64,000 bases of DNA, from assembly GCA_008973525.1 (NCBI GenBank), contig WACJ01000526.1, forward strand, positions 62,001-126,000, written 5' to 3'. The position numbers were made by a program, and so were the translations under genes. How positions within the stretch are numbered: position 1 is the stretch's first letter; each line of letters begins with the position of its first letter. Below are positions 1 to 11,648 of this stretch, in pieces. The notes under the pieces are model-generated. The model worked only from the letters and a program-made list of their open reading frames with translations. It had not been told where the DNA came from and searched no databases. The stretch is from Stenopsyche tienmushanensis (taxonomy: Eukaryota > Arthropoda > Insecta > Trichoptera > Stenopsychidae).

Positions 1-1452
1 GAGTAAACATTGCGCCGTAGCGTATAACTTTCACAGAACAACAATATCATATTAATGAGATTTTTATCTTGAGAGAGATCCGTTTTGATATTTACTTTTT
101 TTGGTATCTCAGACAATGGATTCCGAAGTGGAAGAAGAATACGAGGCACATCGAAGTTTGACCTTTCACCCGATTAAAATAGTCGATCAAGTGTTTTCGA
201 AAAATTCGATGTTCATCTCAGTCACGACTTTTTGCGTATTCATTTCAAAAAGAAAACAAACTAACGCGATTACATGCGAGAAAAAAATCGTGTTCAGTAA
301 ATAGCCCATACGATTTCATCACAGTTCATGATAATAATCGAATTCGTCTTAATAATTTTATGTGGATTTCAATTCCGCTTCCACTATCTTCGCTTACCTT
401 ACGGTAGAACGAGTGGTGTCAGAAAGTTTCTCTTCTGGCTTTTAGAAATTTCAACATTGCAGTTGATAGAGTACTGTGTATACATTACGAATTTAACCTC
501 TGCTTCATCCATAAAACTGAAATCTTTTATCATTTTTTTCTTGAGGTGCCATATCCATTATCGCTTGTAAGTGATCTCCAGATTCAAGACCATTTGCATT
601 CCACACGAATATAATATTACTGAAGTGTAAAAATAAAAACTTAAAGATAATGTTAATCATAATACGTATTATTATTTCTCAGGACCGTAACAAGGGGATG
701 GGGATGACAAAGCAGGCACCTGCCACGGGCGCAACTGTACTTGGGGCGCAAAACGCAGAATACAAACCCAGTCGAGAGTTGCACATGGTTTTATCCATTT
801 TTATAATATGTACATAAGTTGTCTAATTCCTTTTTTCTCCGTTATCGCTTAAATATTGGGTCGACCCAGCCGACATAAGCCCGCAATAAAATAAAGACAT
901 TTTCGACTGATTGTAAAACCCACACGATCAGTCTTCTTCTGACAACTTCGTTTTGTAATCGTTCTGTAGACAAATGTCGTATTTGAACAATGAAGAAGCG
1001 CATATTGTTCTTTATTGCATCAAAGCAGTTGATAATAATTAGTGATATTGTTTTCCCCACAAGTAATTGACCATAGCCAGTCTTCATTCAACAAATACAT
1101 AATTTCGTTTTTAATTAGTACCATTTTCAAAAAGAATAGCAGACATCTCAGTTATCCACAGAATTGATCTAAAACACATTGCATACTAACTTGGAAGAAT
1201 ACATCAATGGTACTGGTTTGAATAGACTATGAAAAAACAATTGCTCTTTCTTTAAATGGGCATTTTAAACAAAAAGTATAAAAAGTAGTAAAATCAAATC
1301 TAGTAACCTACTAAATAATTAATGCGAAGATATGAGGGTTTGTGGCGCAAATTTTGAGCCAGAATGAATACAACAATGGTTTATCAGATCGAGCGTGTGA
1401 AATAATCATTTAAAAAAAGTAGAAACACAGCCATCCAAATGATTATTCAAAC
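1..1452. other. Intronic/flanking AT-rich DNA, no gene recognised
   Basis: This lies 3' of the last trio exon found here. The next trio exon (continuing after QDLR with one leading base) should lie further downstream, but I could not recognise it in these bases. Small open frames at 101-304, 328-570 and 842-1087 have no recognisable motif. A short GC-richer patch at about 690-780 resembles nothing I can name. Confidence 0.5.
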
Positions 1453-1649
1453 CTCAGGTCTTGAAGGAGGGCTTCTCCATGAGCAATGGTCGTCGCACAT
1501 GCGTCAAGGCTGGAGTCTCTCAATTGGGCACACTGTTCGAGGGCGCGTTCTGCTCCCTCCAAACCTTCGCCAATGCAACCATCATCGCCTAGTTCTGCTG
1601 CAAGATCGCCCTCTAACTCATTGCGAAGCGTGTCTGCCCACGTGCTCAG
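1453..1649 (-). CDS. trio: trio exon: spectrin repeat, LSTWADTL...LLQDLR
   Basis: Most downstream trio exon recognised, 197 bp, entered in phase 0 and left in phase 2. The acceptor is a T-rich tract ending TTTTTTTAG before CTGAGC. The donor is CTGAG|GTTTGA. It encodes LSTWADTLRNELEGD and ends GEALLQDLR, which aligns with vertebrate TRIO LWTWLEELQKELLDD ... GEDLIQQLR. It forms the start of a spectrin-type three-helix repeat. The tryptophan typical of helix A is kept. It follows the exon at 2491-2682 without a phase break. Confidence 0.85.
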
Positions 1650-1837
1650 CTAAAAAAAACATAATGAAGAAAATAACGCATTAATGATTGGACCAATCAA
1701 CGGTAATTTAAGGTGGTATTGCATCCCTCAGAAATCTATAGCAAAACCAATGCTCTTTTCTTAATACAATCTTTATAGTTTCACGCAGTCACGCTATAGT
1801 TTTACACTACACATTCTTCAATTAATTAAATCTGTTC

Positions 1838-1978
1838 ATCCAAGTGACCCGCTGGGTGATCGTGTAAAATGAAACTCGAAAGTCATCATATCTTCAATAT
1901 CGAGTACATTGGGATGTATATGTATGATATAGACGGTATAGATGTAACCCTTTCCTATAAATGGGAGAAACCTACTAG
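1838..1978 (+). repeat. Fragment of RTE/SINE-like repeat family
   Basis: The stretch reading GACCCGCTGGGTGA, then ATCTTCAATATCGAGTA and GTATGATATAGACG recurs in altered form at 60985-61130 (same strand) and at 28950-29030 and 63770-63880 (opposite strand). The other copies continue into a CTGCAGTGGACTG and ATGATGATG tail; this one stops before it. Confidence 0.55.
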
Positions 1979-2096
1979 AGTACTATAAGATCTCAGGTAA
2001 AACAATTATCGACTTTCAATTATTAGCAATGGTTTCTGCTAAATAGAATAATAATATTAAGTACAATGTTATTGGAATATTTATTTTTTTGTATGT

Positions 2097-2196
2097 TAAG
2101 TTGCGTGTGACGAATCACGCCAACGTGGCGTGAGCGGTCTGCAACGCTCGGATCGAATTTCACGCAAACGGGGCGTGAGCGGTCCTTAAAGTGTTA
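2097..2196. repeat. TTAA-bounded GC-rich repeat with two GGCGTGAGCGGTC units
   Basis: About 100 bp between TTAAGTTGCGTG and AAGTGTTAA. It contains two similar units, ACGCCAACGTGGCGTGAGCGGTC and ACGCAAACGGGGCGTGAGCGGTC. The right end, read inward, is TTAACACTTTAAGGACCGC, as in piggyBac-like non-autonomous termini. The left end matches poorly. Confidence 0.35.
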
Positions 2197-2406
2197 AGAA
2201 CGAAAACGAACATCAGTATGTATTTAAAAAAAACTTTAACAATTTACAGTCCGGGTGTTCTGCGCTAAGCTTCGCATAAAGTGCGGAAGATTTCGTAGGA
2301 AATTCATGAAACTCTACTTCCTTCGTAAAATTGATATAAATTCTTAAACCAGCTAATAAATTGAAATGAAATTTTAGTGGTGCCTCCAAAAGAGCTTACT
2401 GCACTG

Positions 2407-2431
2407 ATATATATATATATATATATATATA
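2407..2431. repeat. (AT)n microsatellite
   Basis: An uninterrupted AT dinucleotide run in the trio intron, just before the 2491-2682 exon. Confidence 0.9.
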
Positions 2432-2490
2432 AAGACAATTATCTTTGTGAATTATGAAAATAAGTATTTGAAATACTGGGATAAATATAC

Positions 2491-2682
2491 CTCTTTTTCT
2501 CTAGTGTAAAATAATACTGCAAGATGAAGCCTTCTACGTCGTTGATGGACTCGTGCTGCGAAAGCAGCCACGTGTCTCTGTAACTCACGTGCAGCAGCAT
2601 ACACCCCTTCAGCTTCGCATTCGCCTGTCTGAGCTAGTTCTTCAGCAGCTGCGAGAAGTTTTTCAGCGTTCGTATAAGTATT
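2491..2682 (-). CDS. trio: trio exon: spectrin repeat, NTYTNAEKLL...YTREKE
   Basis: 192 bp, phase 0 to phase 0. The acceptor is CTGTTTGCAG before AATACT and the donor is AAAGAG|GTATAT. NTYTNAEKLLAAAEELAQTGE matches vertebrate TRIO NTYTNADKLLEAAEQLAQTGE almost residue for residue. The arginine-rich stretch HQRRRRLHLAVLFYT corresponds to VEQRKILLDMSVSFHT. It continues from VAQ at the end of the exon at 10483-10605. This is one of the strongest identifications in the window. Confidence 0.95.
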
Positions 2683-2929
2683 CTGCAAACAGTCAGTGAA
2701 TATGTAATATAAAATGCAAAGCATTCAATAAAAAATCATATTTTATGTATTAATAAAAGGCAATGAAAATTGTATATTAAAAAAAATAGAATATTACCAA
2801 ATACGAATCTTTAATAAAGTTAAAAATGACAATAAAAATCTCAATAACGCCTATAGAATCGACGTCATTTTGAAATAAACTTGGCTGTCTATTGGTCAAA
2901 AATGTAAATCAAAAGCACCTTCATCGTAT

Positions 2930-3330
2930 AAATAGTTTAAGGAAACGAAGAATTACGGTTCTTATGAATAGTCGTTGGAGCATCGAATAATAAACTGTGC
3001 ATTTTTCTTATCCAGATGTGAAACCGATTTGTTTTTACGACGAATTGCGACTTGCAATAAAAAGTGGGTACTGTACAATAATTAATGTTATAAAAATGGT
3101 TTAAAAATGTATTTTTTCGGACCAAGAACCTGTTTCTACCCCCAAGCAAATAATTAAATGAAAAACGACCTATGCTGCGCATGGCAGGATATCAACGAAT
3201 TATTTTTGAATTGCTTGAGCGTGGTCAGACAATCACATCAGTAATATCATGTCAATAATTAGAGCAAATCAAACAAGATATCAATCAATAAAACAATAAT
3301 ACTTCAACAAAATAACGCCAGAAATCAACC
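2930..3330 (+). pseudogene. Mariner transposase remnant (mid region)
   Basis: A highly decayed copy with no long frame. At 2990-3080 the DNA aligns with the better copy at 21715-21800: CTGTGCAT, then a run reading like RFVFTTNC and a KVGTVQ segment in place of EKWVLF. At about 3200-3225 it again matches GAATTGCTTGAGCGTGGTCAGAC (compare 21930-21950). This covers the first catalytic aspartate region of a DD34D mariner. Termini are not visible. Confidence 0.55.
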
Positions 3331-3829
3331 TGTAAAATGAACACAATAAAATAAATATTCAGTAGATATTTTGCAAATGATAAAAGCATTCATTGTTTTT
3401 CGCTTTTCAAATATCATCACTTCCAAATATGAATTCAATTACACTTTTTTATATTTCACGGTTCAATCTTCGGTACAACTCAATGGCAGTTCTTGCTTAT
3501 GAAATCGGTTTATGTGTACAACAAATTAATTGGTCTATTAATCTTTTCCAAATAAAGTCTAATCTTCATTCGTATTAAAATAGAATAAGACTTTAAAAAC
3601 CTATCAAGAATTTTAATAGAATTAGCTCGACGCATAAGTATGCCGTTGGTATGCGCACCAGCTTTGTATTATTACTCGCATTAAAAATATAATTAAGTAA
3701 AACATAAAGCAGATGTAATCGAATATTTATATATTAATGTGGTGTGCTTATTACAAATGAAACAAAATTTTCTAAATTATGCGATTTTTTTTTTACAAAT
3801 AAAACCATGATAAAAACGGTAAAATAATT

Positions 3830-4520
3830 GATAGGGGGAGGGAATCAGATCCTCGTCAAATAATCGATAAATTATCGTTGAAGATTGGCTGTTCATGATC
3901 TACAGTTAGGGATCATCTTCCCCGCATAGGAAAGTTGCACAAAGAAGGAATTTGAGCTTTCCATGAATCGTCGCAGATGACCCTCGACCTATGTTGTGCA
4001 ATCTGTGCATCTCTTGTCTTGATATAAAGAAGATTCGTTTTTGTAGCGAATTGTAATTGAAGACAAGAAGTAGATGCTAATTCAAACGAATGAAAAAAGA
4101 GTTCATATAAAACGATCAGTTTTGATCAATAACTAAAAAAGGAATCTTCTTCACAATAACGCGAGACCGCATGCTGCAGAAATAGCACAGGAATAAATAA
4201 GGAAGCTCGGATTGCATATTCTACCTCATCCAGCTTATTCACCAAGTCTTGAGCCATAGGATTATTAACTTTTCAGATCGTTGCATACATTAAGGCGTAA
4301 AAAAATAACAAAGTTGGAGGCGTTAAAATGCACTTAGATAAGTTTTTGAGTGAAAAATCAAAAGGATTTTTCAAAAAGGAAATTGAAAAATTACCTTTAC
4401 GTTGGCAAAAGGTGAAAGAAGATGATGAGAATTATTTTATTAATTCGTATTTAAGATTTCTTCGATAAATAAATGTTTTTTCACCGACAAAAAAAATTGA
4501 TTACTTTGCGGTCCCCCTAA
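3830..4520 (+). pseudogene. Mariner element remnant with 3' TIR
   Basis: Decayed mariner with its 3' half intact enough to read. It begins near ESDPRQ-like sequence parallel to the copy at 21559. It carries HNNARPHAAEIAQE (second catalytic aspartate replaced by asparagine) and HPAYSPSLEP (third aspartate region, D to E with a stop) at about 4155-4285. It ends in KFLSEKSKGFFKKEIEKLP and RWQKVKEDDENYF. The terminal repeat CTTTGCGGTCCCCCTAA ends at 4520, next to a TA. Stops and frameshifts show it is dead. The 5' terminus is missing. Confidence 0.75.
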
Positions 4521-6165
4521 TATATGAAACAGGTCTAGTTAATTATGAAACTAATGTAATAAAATGTTCAAGTATTTTATTTGCAAAAATGACAATTGTT
4601 TTCGCTCGAATTCAACTTTGTCGTGCAAAAAACAACATTATTTTCGAGTACACCTGTGAAATAATTTGCATTCATTTTGTGTATAAAACTGTTTGCTTGT
4701 TTAAATAAAAGGATAGCGGAAAACGTTTAAAAGAGAGAAAAGGCTCCTTCTTTGTGATATTTGAATGACTTTTAGATATTCATCTGTTGTTGCGAGAATT
4801 ACTTTTGAAGTACACGCACTCCCACAAAGCCAGCAAGCGTGCATATGACCGAAGCCATGAATCAAAGCCAGGCTTTTATGCTGCTAATTTCGGTCGAAAC
4901 AATGAATGCGATATGAACGTGCCTATAGAAAGAAAAGCTCATATGGGTGGAAGAGAAAATGAAAGGCTTAAGATGGGCAAATGCCAGTAAAGAGGAGGCT
5001 TATTTTCTATGGTTAACCGCATCCAGCGCAAGGGTGAATTCCAGACTAGACCCCACCGTCCCTCTCTTTGGTTGCAACCTATCGCTTTCTCTCTAGGAAG
5101 ATGCATGTGCGTCTGTTCGCATTAATTTAACGATACTCAATTATATCGGATTAATGCCTTCCACTCCTAACAGACGGGTAAATTCTCGACGGGATGTTCG
5201 ATAAAAATAATAACACCGCAGGACAAGTGGTCCCTCTCGGGGCGGCTTGTATTAGCGGCTGACCTCACTCTTTAAACGGAAGGGTGGGATTTCATAAGAG
5301 GATAAGTAATAATGGTAGGGAATAAGAGCCACCAGGTGCCAGCTGCCGAGACCTTTAAAGCGTACCGTTTTTGCAAAATAAATCTGAAGGAGCCAAAACC
5401 TTCTTGTTTATAACAAGAGCCCACTTAACAGTGCGTCCAAATATAGATTTGCACTTCTCGAAATGCTTGTGTAAAAATAGAATACTTGCGATGAAAAAAA
5501 TATTCGCGTGTCAAAGGGTGCGTGTTCGGCTCGCTATGGGGTGCGTGTCACGATCATTGAGAATGTTTATCAAAAAAGCCAATGCAAGGGATCAAAAATA
5601 TGCCTTCAGTGATCTTAATTATTAGTGCGACACAACAAATGTACTTATAATGCTCTAGTTCTATCAAAAACGGCAATGCATAAATCGCTTTAAACGTGCA
5701 ATTTTAACTTCATAGAATCAGTCACATTTTTTGATTTTTCGACGTGATCTTTGAATACGTATCGAACAAACCCTTTTTTAAATGTATATGTTTATTCTAT
5801 GTAATACGTAAAAGTCTCCTTCCTTGTCTTGATATATAAAAACCTATCAAGTTTCAGAATAACCAATATTTTCATCGACAGTTGATTGTATATGAAATTC
5901 AGTTGAATAACAGTCACAAATGGCAATAACACTGAATTGAATTGTCAAATTCTTAGCTGGGTATCATTCATACTGCCCGTTTAATAGAATATATTGCTTA
6001 GGATAATTTAGATGCCCATAAAATCGAAAATTTATCTTCGCAACGCAAGATTAACGTGGATGATTTAACTGGCACGAAAGATGACTGTTTGATTAAAAAA
6101 TACTATGATTAGTTCAACAAAACGTTGCCGTCCAATATATATAATAATGATAAGTCCGTAATATA
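4521..6165. other. trio intron; GC-richer patch, no gene recognised
   Basis: Mostly AT-rich, except 4787-5350, which is clearly more complex and GC-richer (an open frame of 67 codons at 4787-4990 with no known motif, then purine/pyrimidine-mixed DNA with an ACCAGGTGCCAGCTGCC block). No protein family or RNA fold was recognised. Confidence 0.5.
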
Positions 6166-7437
6166 TTAGGGGTACCGGAAAATAATCCATTTTTTAAACA
6201 TAACAAAAACTTATTGAAATATATTTACATATATTTACATATCATTATAAAATATAATTTCCATTATTATTAAGGACTGTTTGCCATCTTTCTGGCAGCT
6301 TTTCAATCCCCTTTTTGTAGAAGTTGGATGTCTTTGAGGAAAAATACGAATTTAAAAAGTTTTCAACGTCATTTAGAATACTATTTTTTTTTCGTTTAAA
6401 GAATGCTCCAACGAGCGAAACAAATAAAAGTCAGATAGTGCGAGATCTGGTGAGTATGGAGGATGATTTAAAACTTCGAAATTAAGCTCAGATTTTTTTT
6501 TGGGGGTCACCGCTGCCTTGTATGGGCGCGCGTTGTCGTGAAGAAGAATCGCCCCTTTTCGATTGACCAAAGAAGGACGTTTCACTTTTAATTTTTCATT
6601 CATTCTTTCAAGATATTCACAATAAATTGCAGCAGTTACCATTTTGCCCGGTTTTAAAAGTTCATAATGGATAATTCCACGACTATCCCACTATACATAC
6701 AATAGAACCTTGCGGAGGGTGAGACCCGGCTTAGGGGTCGGAACAGGTACTGCGTTCTTCGAAAGCCATTGTTTTTTTATTTCATATTGTCGTAGAAGAT
6801 CCATTTATCGTCACTAGTTACAATTCGACTCAAAAATGGATCAGTATTATGTCTAATTAAAAACGAATTGCACGCATCTATGCGTGCATTTTTGTTGTCT
6901 TCGGACAGCGCATGTGGAATCCAAACTCCCATTCTGTGAACTTTGCCGATTTTTTTCACGTACTCTTGAACTGTGGACCATGGAACATCGAGTTTTTTTG
7001 ATAATTCCTGGATACTTAAACGAGTATCGGATTCCACCATGGCCTTCAGCATATCGTCATTGAATTTCCACGGTCTTCCTGATCTTGATTCATCTTTCAA
7101 GCTTCTATCGCCCGATTTAAGTCGCCGGAACCAAAATTGACATCTGTTAGCTGTTACTTTCGCTCCATAAAGCTTTTTGAGTTTTTTGGTCGTCTTCGTC
7201 GCATTCCAGCCTTCATCGAAAAAAGGAGCATGCAGTGCCGTATATGTTGCTCTGTTGCTTCGGGCTTGCTCATTTTACTCCTAACAATAAAAAAATATTT
7301 ATGGGACAAAAAAATAAACCCGAGAAACAGTACTATAAAAAGAAAAACTTGCGACGATGTTCTCTTCACGGTGTCCAGAGACAGACTGATCACAAATAAC
7401 GCATGCAAAAAAATGGATTAGTTTCCGGTACCCCTAA
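6166..7437 (-). mobile_element. Full-length mariner element (TIR TTAGGGGTACCGGAAA), TA target site
   Basis: 1,272 bp between TA duplications. Left end TTAGGGGTACCGGAAAATAA and right end, read inward, TTAGGGGTACCGGAAACTAA form terminal inverted repeats of about 30 bp, followed inward by ATCCATTTTTTT on both sides. It carries one transposase reading frame on the minus strand, now broken. It sits in the trio intron between exons 2491-2682 and 10483-10605, antisense to nothing and in the same orientation as trio. Confidence 0.92.
6246..7273 (-). pseudogene. Mariner transposase, DD34D type, broken
   Basis: It starts at MSKPEATEQHIRHCML. A paired helix-turn-helix region follows, with SRSGRPWKFND and a second helix QELSKKLDVPWSTVQEYVKK. 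WIPHALSE precedes the catalytic segment, TSDDKWIFY (first aspartate), LLHDNARPYKAA (second) and HPPYSPDLALSDFYLF (third). About 343 codons would be the normal mariner length. One frameshift lies in the first 40 codons, a stop follows the DNMK segment, and further stops occur in the C-terminus, so no active enzyme is made. The start is set by the first methionine after the 5' TIR. Confidence 0.9.
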
Positions 7438-8975
7438 TAATAAGCAAAACAATTTGTAATTTTTCCGTATTGAATAAATTCTCATAAAATCGTTAAAGTT
7501 AGATTTTGTCCAAATAAAAATATTTTTAAATAATATCCCAATATAAAAAACTTTTTGCAAAGTGAGCATTGACTAAACTTTTCTCTACTTACGTGCCAAC
7601 TATCTTGAACAATTTCTTTACAAATTGGAAGCTGGGATGAATGAATAATAAAAAGAAAAAAAATCCCGTTTCTTATATTTAAACTAAACCATATAAATGT
7701 TTAATTGATAAAATTATATGTATCTCGAAATGAAGAAAGGATACATTGGACGAAACGTCGACGAAATTTAATTTTTCAACGTTGTAATTTGACAGGCGGT
7801 AAGTTTCAATGTGTCGTCTCGACATAGACGTTTTGATAGAATCATAGAAAATGGCATCCTCTATAATTAGAGTTGTTAAAATTTCAAGAAAATATTTTTC
7901 GTTATAGCACGAATGTATACTGAATAGCTATCAATGGAACACAGCTAACGATATTTTATCATATGGGTAAAAGTAAATGCGAATAAAAAAAAACGTACTT
8001 CGGACGCTTTGAACAAAAAATAACACTTTCTTTCTGTTGAGTAATACGCGTGAAAGCGATTATAAATCACTATATTGCCGAACCGTTGTCGAAAATACAA
8101 CGTCAAGCCTTCTATTTAACGGAATCGGCATCAATAACTTTATTCTAATCGATCAAATCTGCGAAATATCGCACCATGGGGTGATTTATTCCCGATGAAG
8201 ATAGTGACTTGCATTCGCCTTAAGATTTATATCGAAGAGACCCGGTATTTCGTCGTAGAAAATAATATTTTCTGCATTCAATAGCCGAGACATGAAAAGT
8301 ATAAAAATCTTACCAATCAACAAGTAGGACCGCATTTAATCAAAGCATTCCAAAACTGACAAAAATATGAAATTCACAGAAACGTAGCAATGGATCACTG
8401 AAGCAAAATAAAGGGAAGCTTCGTCAACAGCAGCCGTCGATGTAATGGGATGGGACACCAGAAACAAACGGAACGAGAGGGATGAAGTATTGAGGGAAGG
8501 CGGAAGTTTACGCGCGCAGGTCTCCCGCAGATATTAAAGAAATGTTCCGTCATCATCATCACGCCATATCCTAATCACGCTAGGCGCCAAATTGACAAAA
8601 AGGGTCATTAACAAACTTACACACAACAAAACTTCCTGATGTAATTTATTTCGAGCGTCGTTATGGCAACGGCCAATAATGCGACTTCAGATTTATTTAC
8701 TTTCAAAAAGCCAAACGATTTTCAACCGTACGCAATAAAGTAAAAAAAGCCTACAACAAAACATATAAAAGGAGATTGTTCTGCATAAATATGCCACATT
8801 CATCTCAAATGTTTTGTGTTCCTTTACATGTAAACGTTATTCCATAAACGCATTTGAAGAAAAACATATTTTACTGATTTCCGGCGAATAAAATTTGACA
8901 ACAATTTTTTTTAAAATTGTATAGATGATGGTCGCAAAATATTATATATTCAACAGAACGTATACTGTACAGTAC
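7438..8975. other. trio intron, no feature recognised
   Basis: Unique-looking AT-rich DNA. A somewhat GC-richer stretch at 8400-8610 (with CATCATCATCACGCC) has no coding potential that I can defend. Confidence 0.5.
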
Positions 8976-9628
8976 TTTAGCGTGGGAATAATTTACGATT
9001 ATTTTTATTAATTATAAAAGTAAATTAATTAATTTCGTCATTAATATCGATTTTTGGTCGTCAAAGCGGGCCGTTTTTTATGACGTTCGGACCTTGCAAC
9101 CGTTTCTAAGGGTTGCATGGCGAACGGACTTCCTATTCCTTTCTGGAGCGCCTTGCGGACTAGTCGTTTTAATTGTTGGCGGCAGACCTCATTTGCCGCC
9201 ATGTGTTAATTTCGCGCTAAGTTTCCATCATCCGGAGCCTCTGCATCGTGATCGTCGCCGCGTTTCACATGGTAAATAAAGCTCAATAATGTTTTTATTG
9301 TTTCCCTCTCTTTTTTTTGAGGATTCCTCCTTTTCGGTGTCGTCATATGGGCGGTCGAAGCTAAAGAATCGCCCCCTCGGCAGAGGTTATACGTACTCCG
9401 TCGCATATGCTGCGAGTTCGTCTCGGGGCTGCGGGGCTCTTTCGTCATTGAGGGCGGAGCCCCTTTGCTTCTCGTCGAGGCCATTTAGGCCAAGATGAGA
9501 GGCGCACGGCCGCGTCCGACCTTCGGAGCGTCCCGCGATTCGAGACGCCCCTCGTGGTGGGCTGCTTGAGGCAACCGCGACGAAGATTGTGGGGCCCTGG
9601 AGACGGCAACGGGCTTTAAAACGCAACA
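8976..9628. repeat. Solo LTR (copy 1), 4-bp duplication GTAC
   Basis: 653-bp GC-richer block, closely related along its length to 32584-33229. It starts TTTAGCGTGGGAATAATTT (the other copy has TGTAGCG) and ends GCTTTAAAACGCAACA. GTAC is present directly before (8972-8975) and after (9629-9632). The TG...CA-like ends, 4-bp duplication and internal GTAAATAAA poly(A)-type signal fit a Ty3/gypsy-type solo LTR. No internal retroelement genes lie beside it. The starting TG has decayed to TT. Confidence 0.7.
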
Positions 9629-10482
9629 GTACCAACAATAAACTTTGAAACACCGAAAAAAACGAAAACAAAATAATCAAGATTTGATAGTCTATCAGAA
9701 GTCTAGTTGTGGACACCACAACAATTGATTCTAAATTAATCTATTCAGAATCAATATAGCCAAGATACGATATATAAAGAGGATAAATGAAGATTTGTTA
9801 AAGAAGAATTAAAAATCTATTATGATTTTATAATCTAATATTATATATTAAAGGTCTACAAAAAGGAATATATAAAAAAAATATTGACAAAGATTTTTGT
9901 CTGTTACAGAAATACCGAGGTGTATAACATTATGTCAATACAAAGACACATTGAAGCTTTTAAAACTTCAAAACCAATATTAGATACATAATGTAAATTA
10001 AGCTTGTGATGACTAAGCCCAAAGAAAAACAATCTGTAAAAACAGCCTTGTATTAGGTTTTAAGTCATTATTAATTTATAAATACTCTAATAAAATTCAA
10101 AGTGATATTCTTAACACATAAAACAAAAACTTGCCCAGAAAAAAATATTACATGGCAAATTACAAGGAAAAGACAAAATATCATTGAACAGTTAATGTGT
10201 TAAAGGACCTAGTAGAATTATGATTATAAGTAAGCCAATTTTTAAAAACCTTTCAAGTACTTAAAAAACAACGATAAGGACAAACATTTTTATCCACATA
10301 AAGAAAATATTAAATAACAGATGTAATTAATACCTATTAAACTTTCTAAATTGCCTAAGCTAACAAACACTCAATGTATCATATGTGTTGTAATAGAAAA
10401 ATTATAAATTTTTGGTATTAAAATAGCAATGAATAAATTAATCTTAATCTTAATTAACAAATAAAAAATAAAGGATTCAGAC
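9629..10482. other. trio intron, AT-rich, nothing recognised
   Basis: Very AT-rich. No repeat or coding similarity was recognised. Confidence 0.6.
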
Positions 10483-10605
10483 CTGTGCCACGTTTTCAAA
10501 ATGTTCATGCGATTTCTGATACACTCTTGCTTTTTGAAGATTTCTTCCAATACCGGTATTTTTTCTAATAAAGACTTCTCCATGGTTTGCCAGCCAATCT
10601 AAAAC
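10483..10605 (-). CDS. trio: trio exon: spectrin repeat, VLDWLANHGEVF...FENVAQ
   Basis: 123 bp, phase 0 to phase 0. Acceptor GTTGTCAG before GTTTTAG; donor GCACAG|GTCTGA. It encodes VLDWLANHGEVFIRKNTGIG, matching vertebrate TRIO VLDWIENHGEAFLSKHTGVG, and closes with SHEHFENVAQ (TRIO RHEDFEEVAQ). Helix A of a spectrin repeat with the conserved tryptophan. It joins NTYTNAEKL in the next exon at 2682 after a 7.8-kb intron. Confidence 0.95.
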
Positions 10606-10697
10606 CTGACAACAAACACATACAAATAATATTTAAAAAATCATCACAATAGAAACTTTCTTTTCGCACAACTTTTGTAGTAGTATAATAAACAAAC

Positions 10698-10886
10698 TTG
10701 TTTGCAATCTTCTTTATACAAAAGCAGTGCTAGTCTTTGATGAAGTTGCAGTCTAGCTGCTCGCCATCGTGCTTCAAGTGCCCTATGTTGTCCAAGTATT
10801 TGATGGATAACAGCTAATACATGACTAGCACCTGATGAATAATCTGCAGCTGGATCACCACCACTGCCAGCCGATGCACCTTCACT
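10698..10886 (-). CDS. trio: trio exon: SEGASAGSGG linker and helix, ...LLYKEDCKQ
   Basis: 189 bp, phase 0 to phase 0. The acceptor is TCCTTCAG before AGTGAAG; the donor is CAA|GTTTGT. A glycine/serine-rich start (SEGASAGSGGDPAADYSSGA) leads to HVLAVIHQILGQHRALEARW and LHQRLALLLYKEDCKQ, equivalent to TRIO HVLDVIHEVLHHQRQLENIW and LHQRLQLCVFQQDVQQ. Alanine- and arginine-rich relative to vertebrates. The intron to the next exon is only 92 bp. Confidence 0.93.
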
Positions 10887-11050
10887 CTGAAGGATTAATA
10901 TTTATTTAATTTTCATATATTACATTCACACAATGGAATGAATAAAATAGTAGCTACATGTATATGGAAATGGTTTTATCTCAATTGATTTACAATAATA
11001 TGGATTTAAATCATGCTTACATGACTACGTTGATCTGGCTGGTTACATAC

Positions 11051-11101
11051 TTGTACTAGATGATCCAATTGATATAGTAATTTTTTACTGGTTGAATGTA
11101 C
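11051..11101 (-). CDS. trio: trio alternative exon, proximal form (VHSTSKKLLYQLDHLVQ)
   Basis: Acceptor TGTATTTCAG before GTACATTC. Two donors are possible, both phase 0: CAA|GTATGT, which gives the 51-bp exon listed, and CAT|GTAAGC at 11020, which would extend it to 11021 (81 bp, adding VCNQPDQRSH). The protein fits TRIO VSQDGKSLLDKLQ, which follows AYSE. A second exon with the same phase and a similar peptide lies at 14124-14174, so the two are probably used as alternatives. Exon identity is strong; which donor is used is not settled. Confidence 0.8.
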
Positions 11102-11648
11102 CTGAAATACAAAATTATATTGAAATACATCCATATTAAATTTAAACACTTAATCACTTAATATTTGGCGGCTGTTTATATACAAAAGTAATAAACCATT
11201 TCAGAAAATACATTTAAAATTTTAGTAATTGGGACATTTAATTTCATGGATGACGAAGAACAAAAGATTTAAGGTAGTTGTTTGGGTTAGAGGCCCAAAA
11301 AAAAGTGATTTTGGGGTATTTTTTAATGCTTATTTGAGTCCAAAAATTTATCGTCAAAATGTTGCAAAATGGCAGAGTAATTAGCTGAGCATTGAAGGGC
11401 CTCGCCACTGGAATCTCGAATTGATGGAGAAAACGTTGTGCATAATTTTTTTCCGAAATGTAGAAACCAAAATCGTTTTTAATTGACATGTATTTTTATT
11501 GTCAAAACACCAAAAAACCATGAAATATTATTAATTTTCGAACTTGAACAGAAGTGACGATTTTTACAATTTTCTGTTCATGCAATGAAAATGCTATAAA
11601 ATGACTTTTATACCAATGTTGTTGGTGGATTTAGGATGGTTTTTAGTA

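Larger units (their letters stand above)
1650..2490. other. trio intron with repeat fragments
   Basis: 841-bp intron between two trio exons. It holds a piece of the RTE-like repeat (about 1838-1978), a TTAA-bounded GC-rich patch (2097-2196) and an AT dinucleotide run (about 2407-2431). Confidence 0.6.

Noticed and set aside
1439..1684. Plus-strand open frame of 81 codons
   Set aside because: It is the antisense of the trio exon at 1453-1649, which has clear homology and splice sites.
4200..4285. Possible extra trio exon on the minus strand (MAQDLVNKLDE with a GTAGAA donor)
   Set aside because: The plus strand reads as mariner catalytic motifs (HNNARPHAAE, HPAYSPSLEP), so this is an antisense shadow.
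9094..9719. GC-rich overlapping open frames on both strands
   Set aside because: They lie within the solo LTR and are explained by its base composition. No retroelement protein motif is present.
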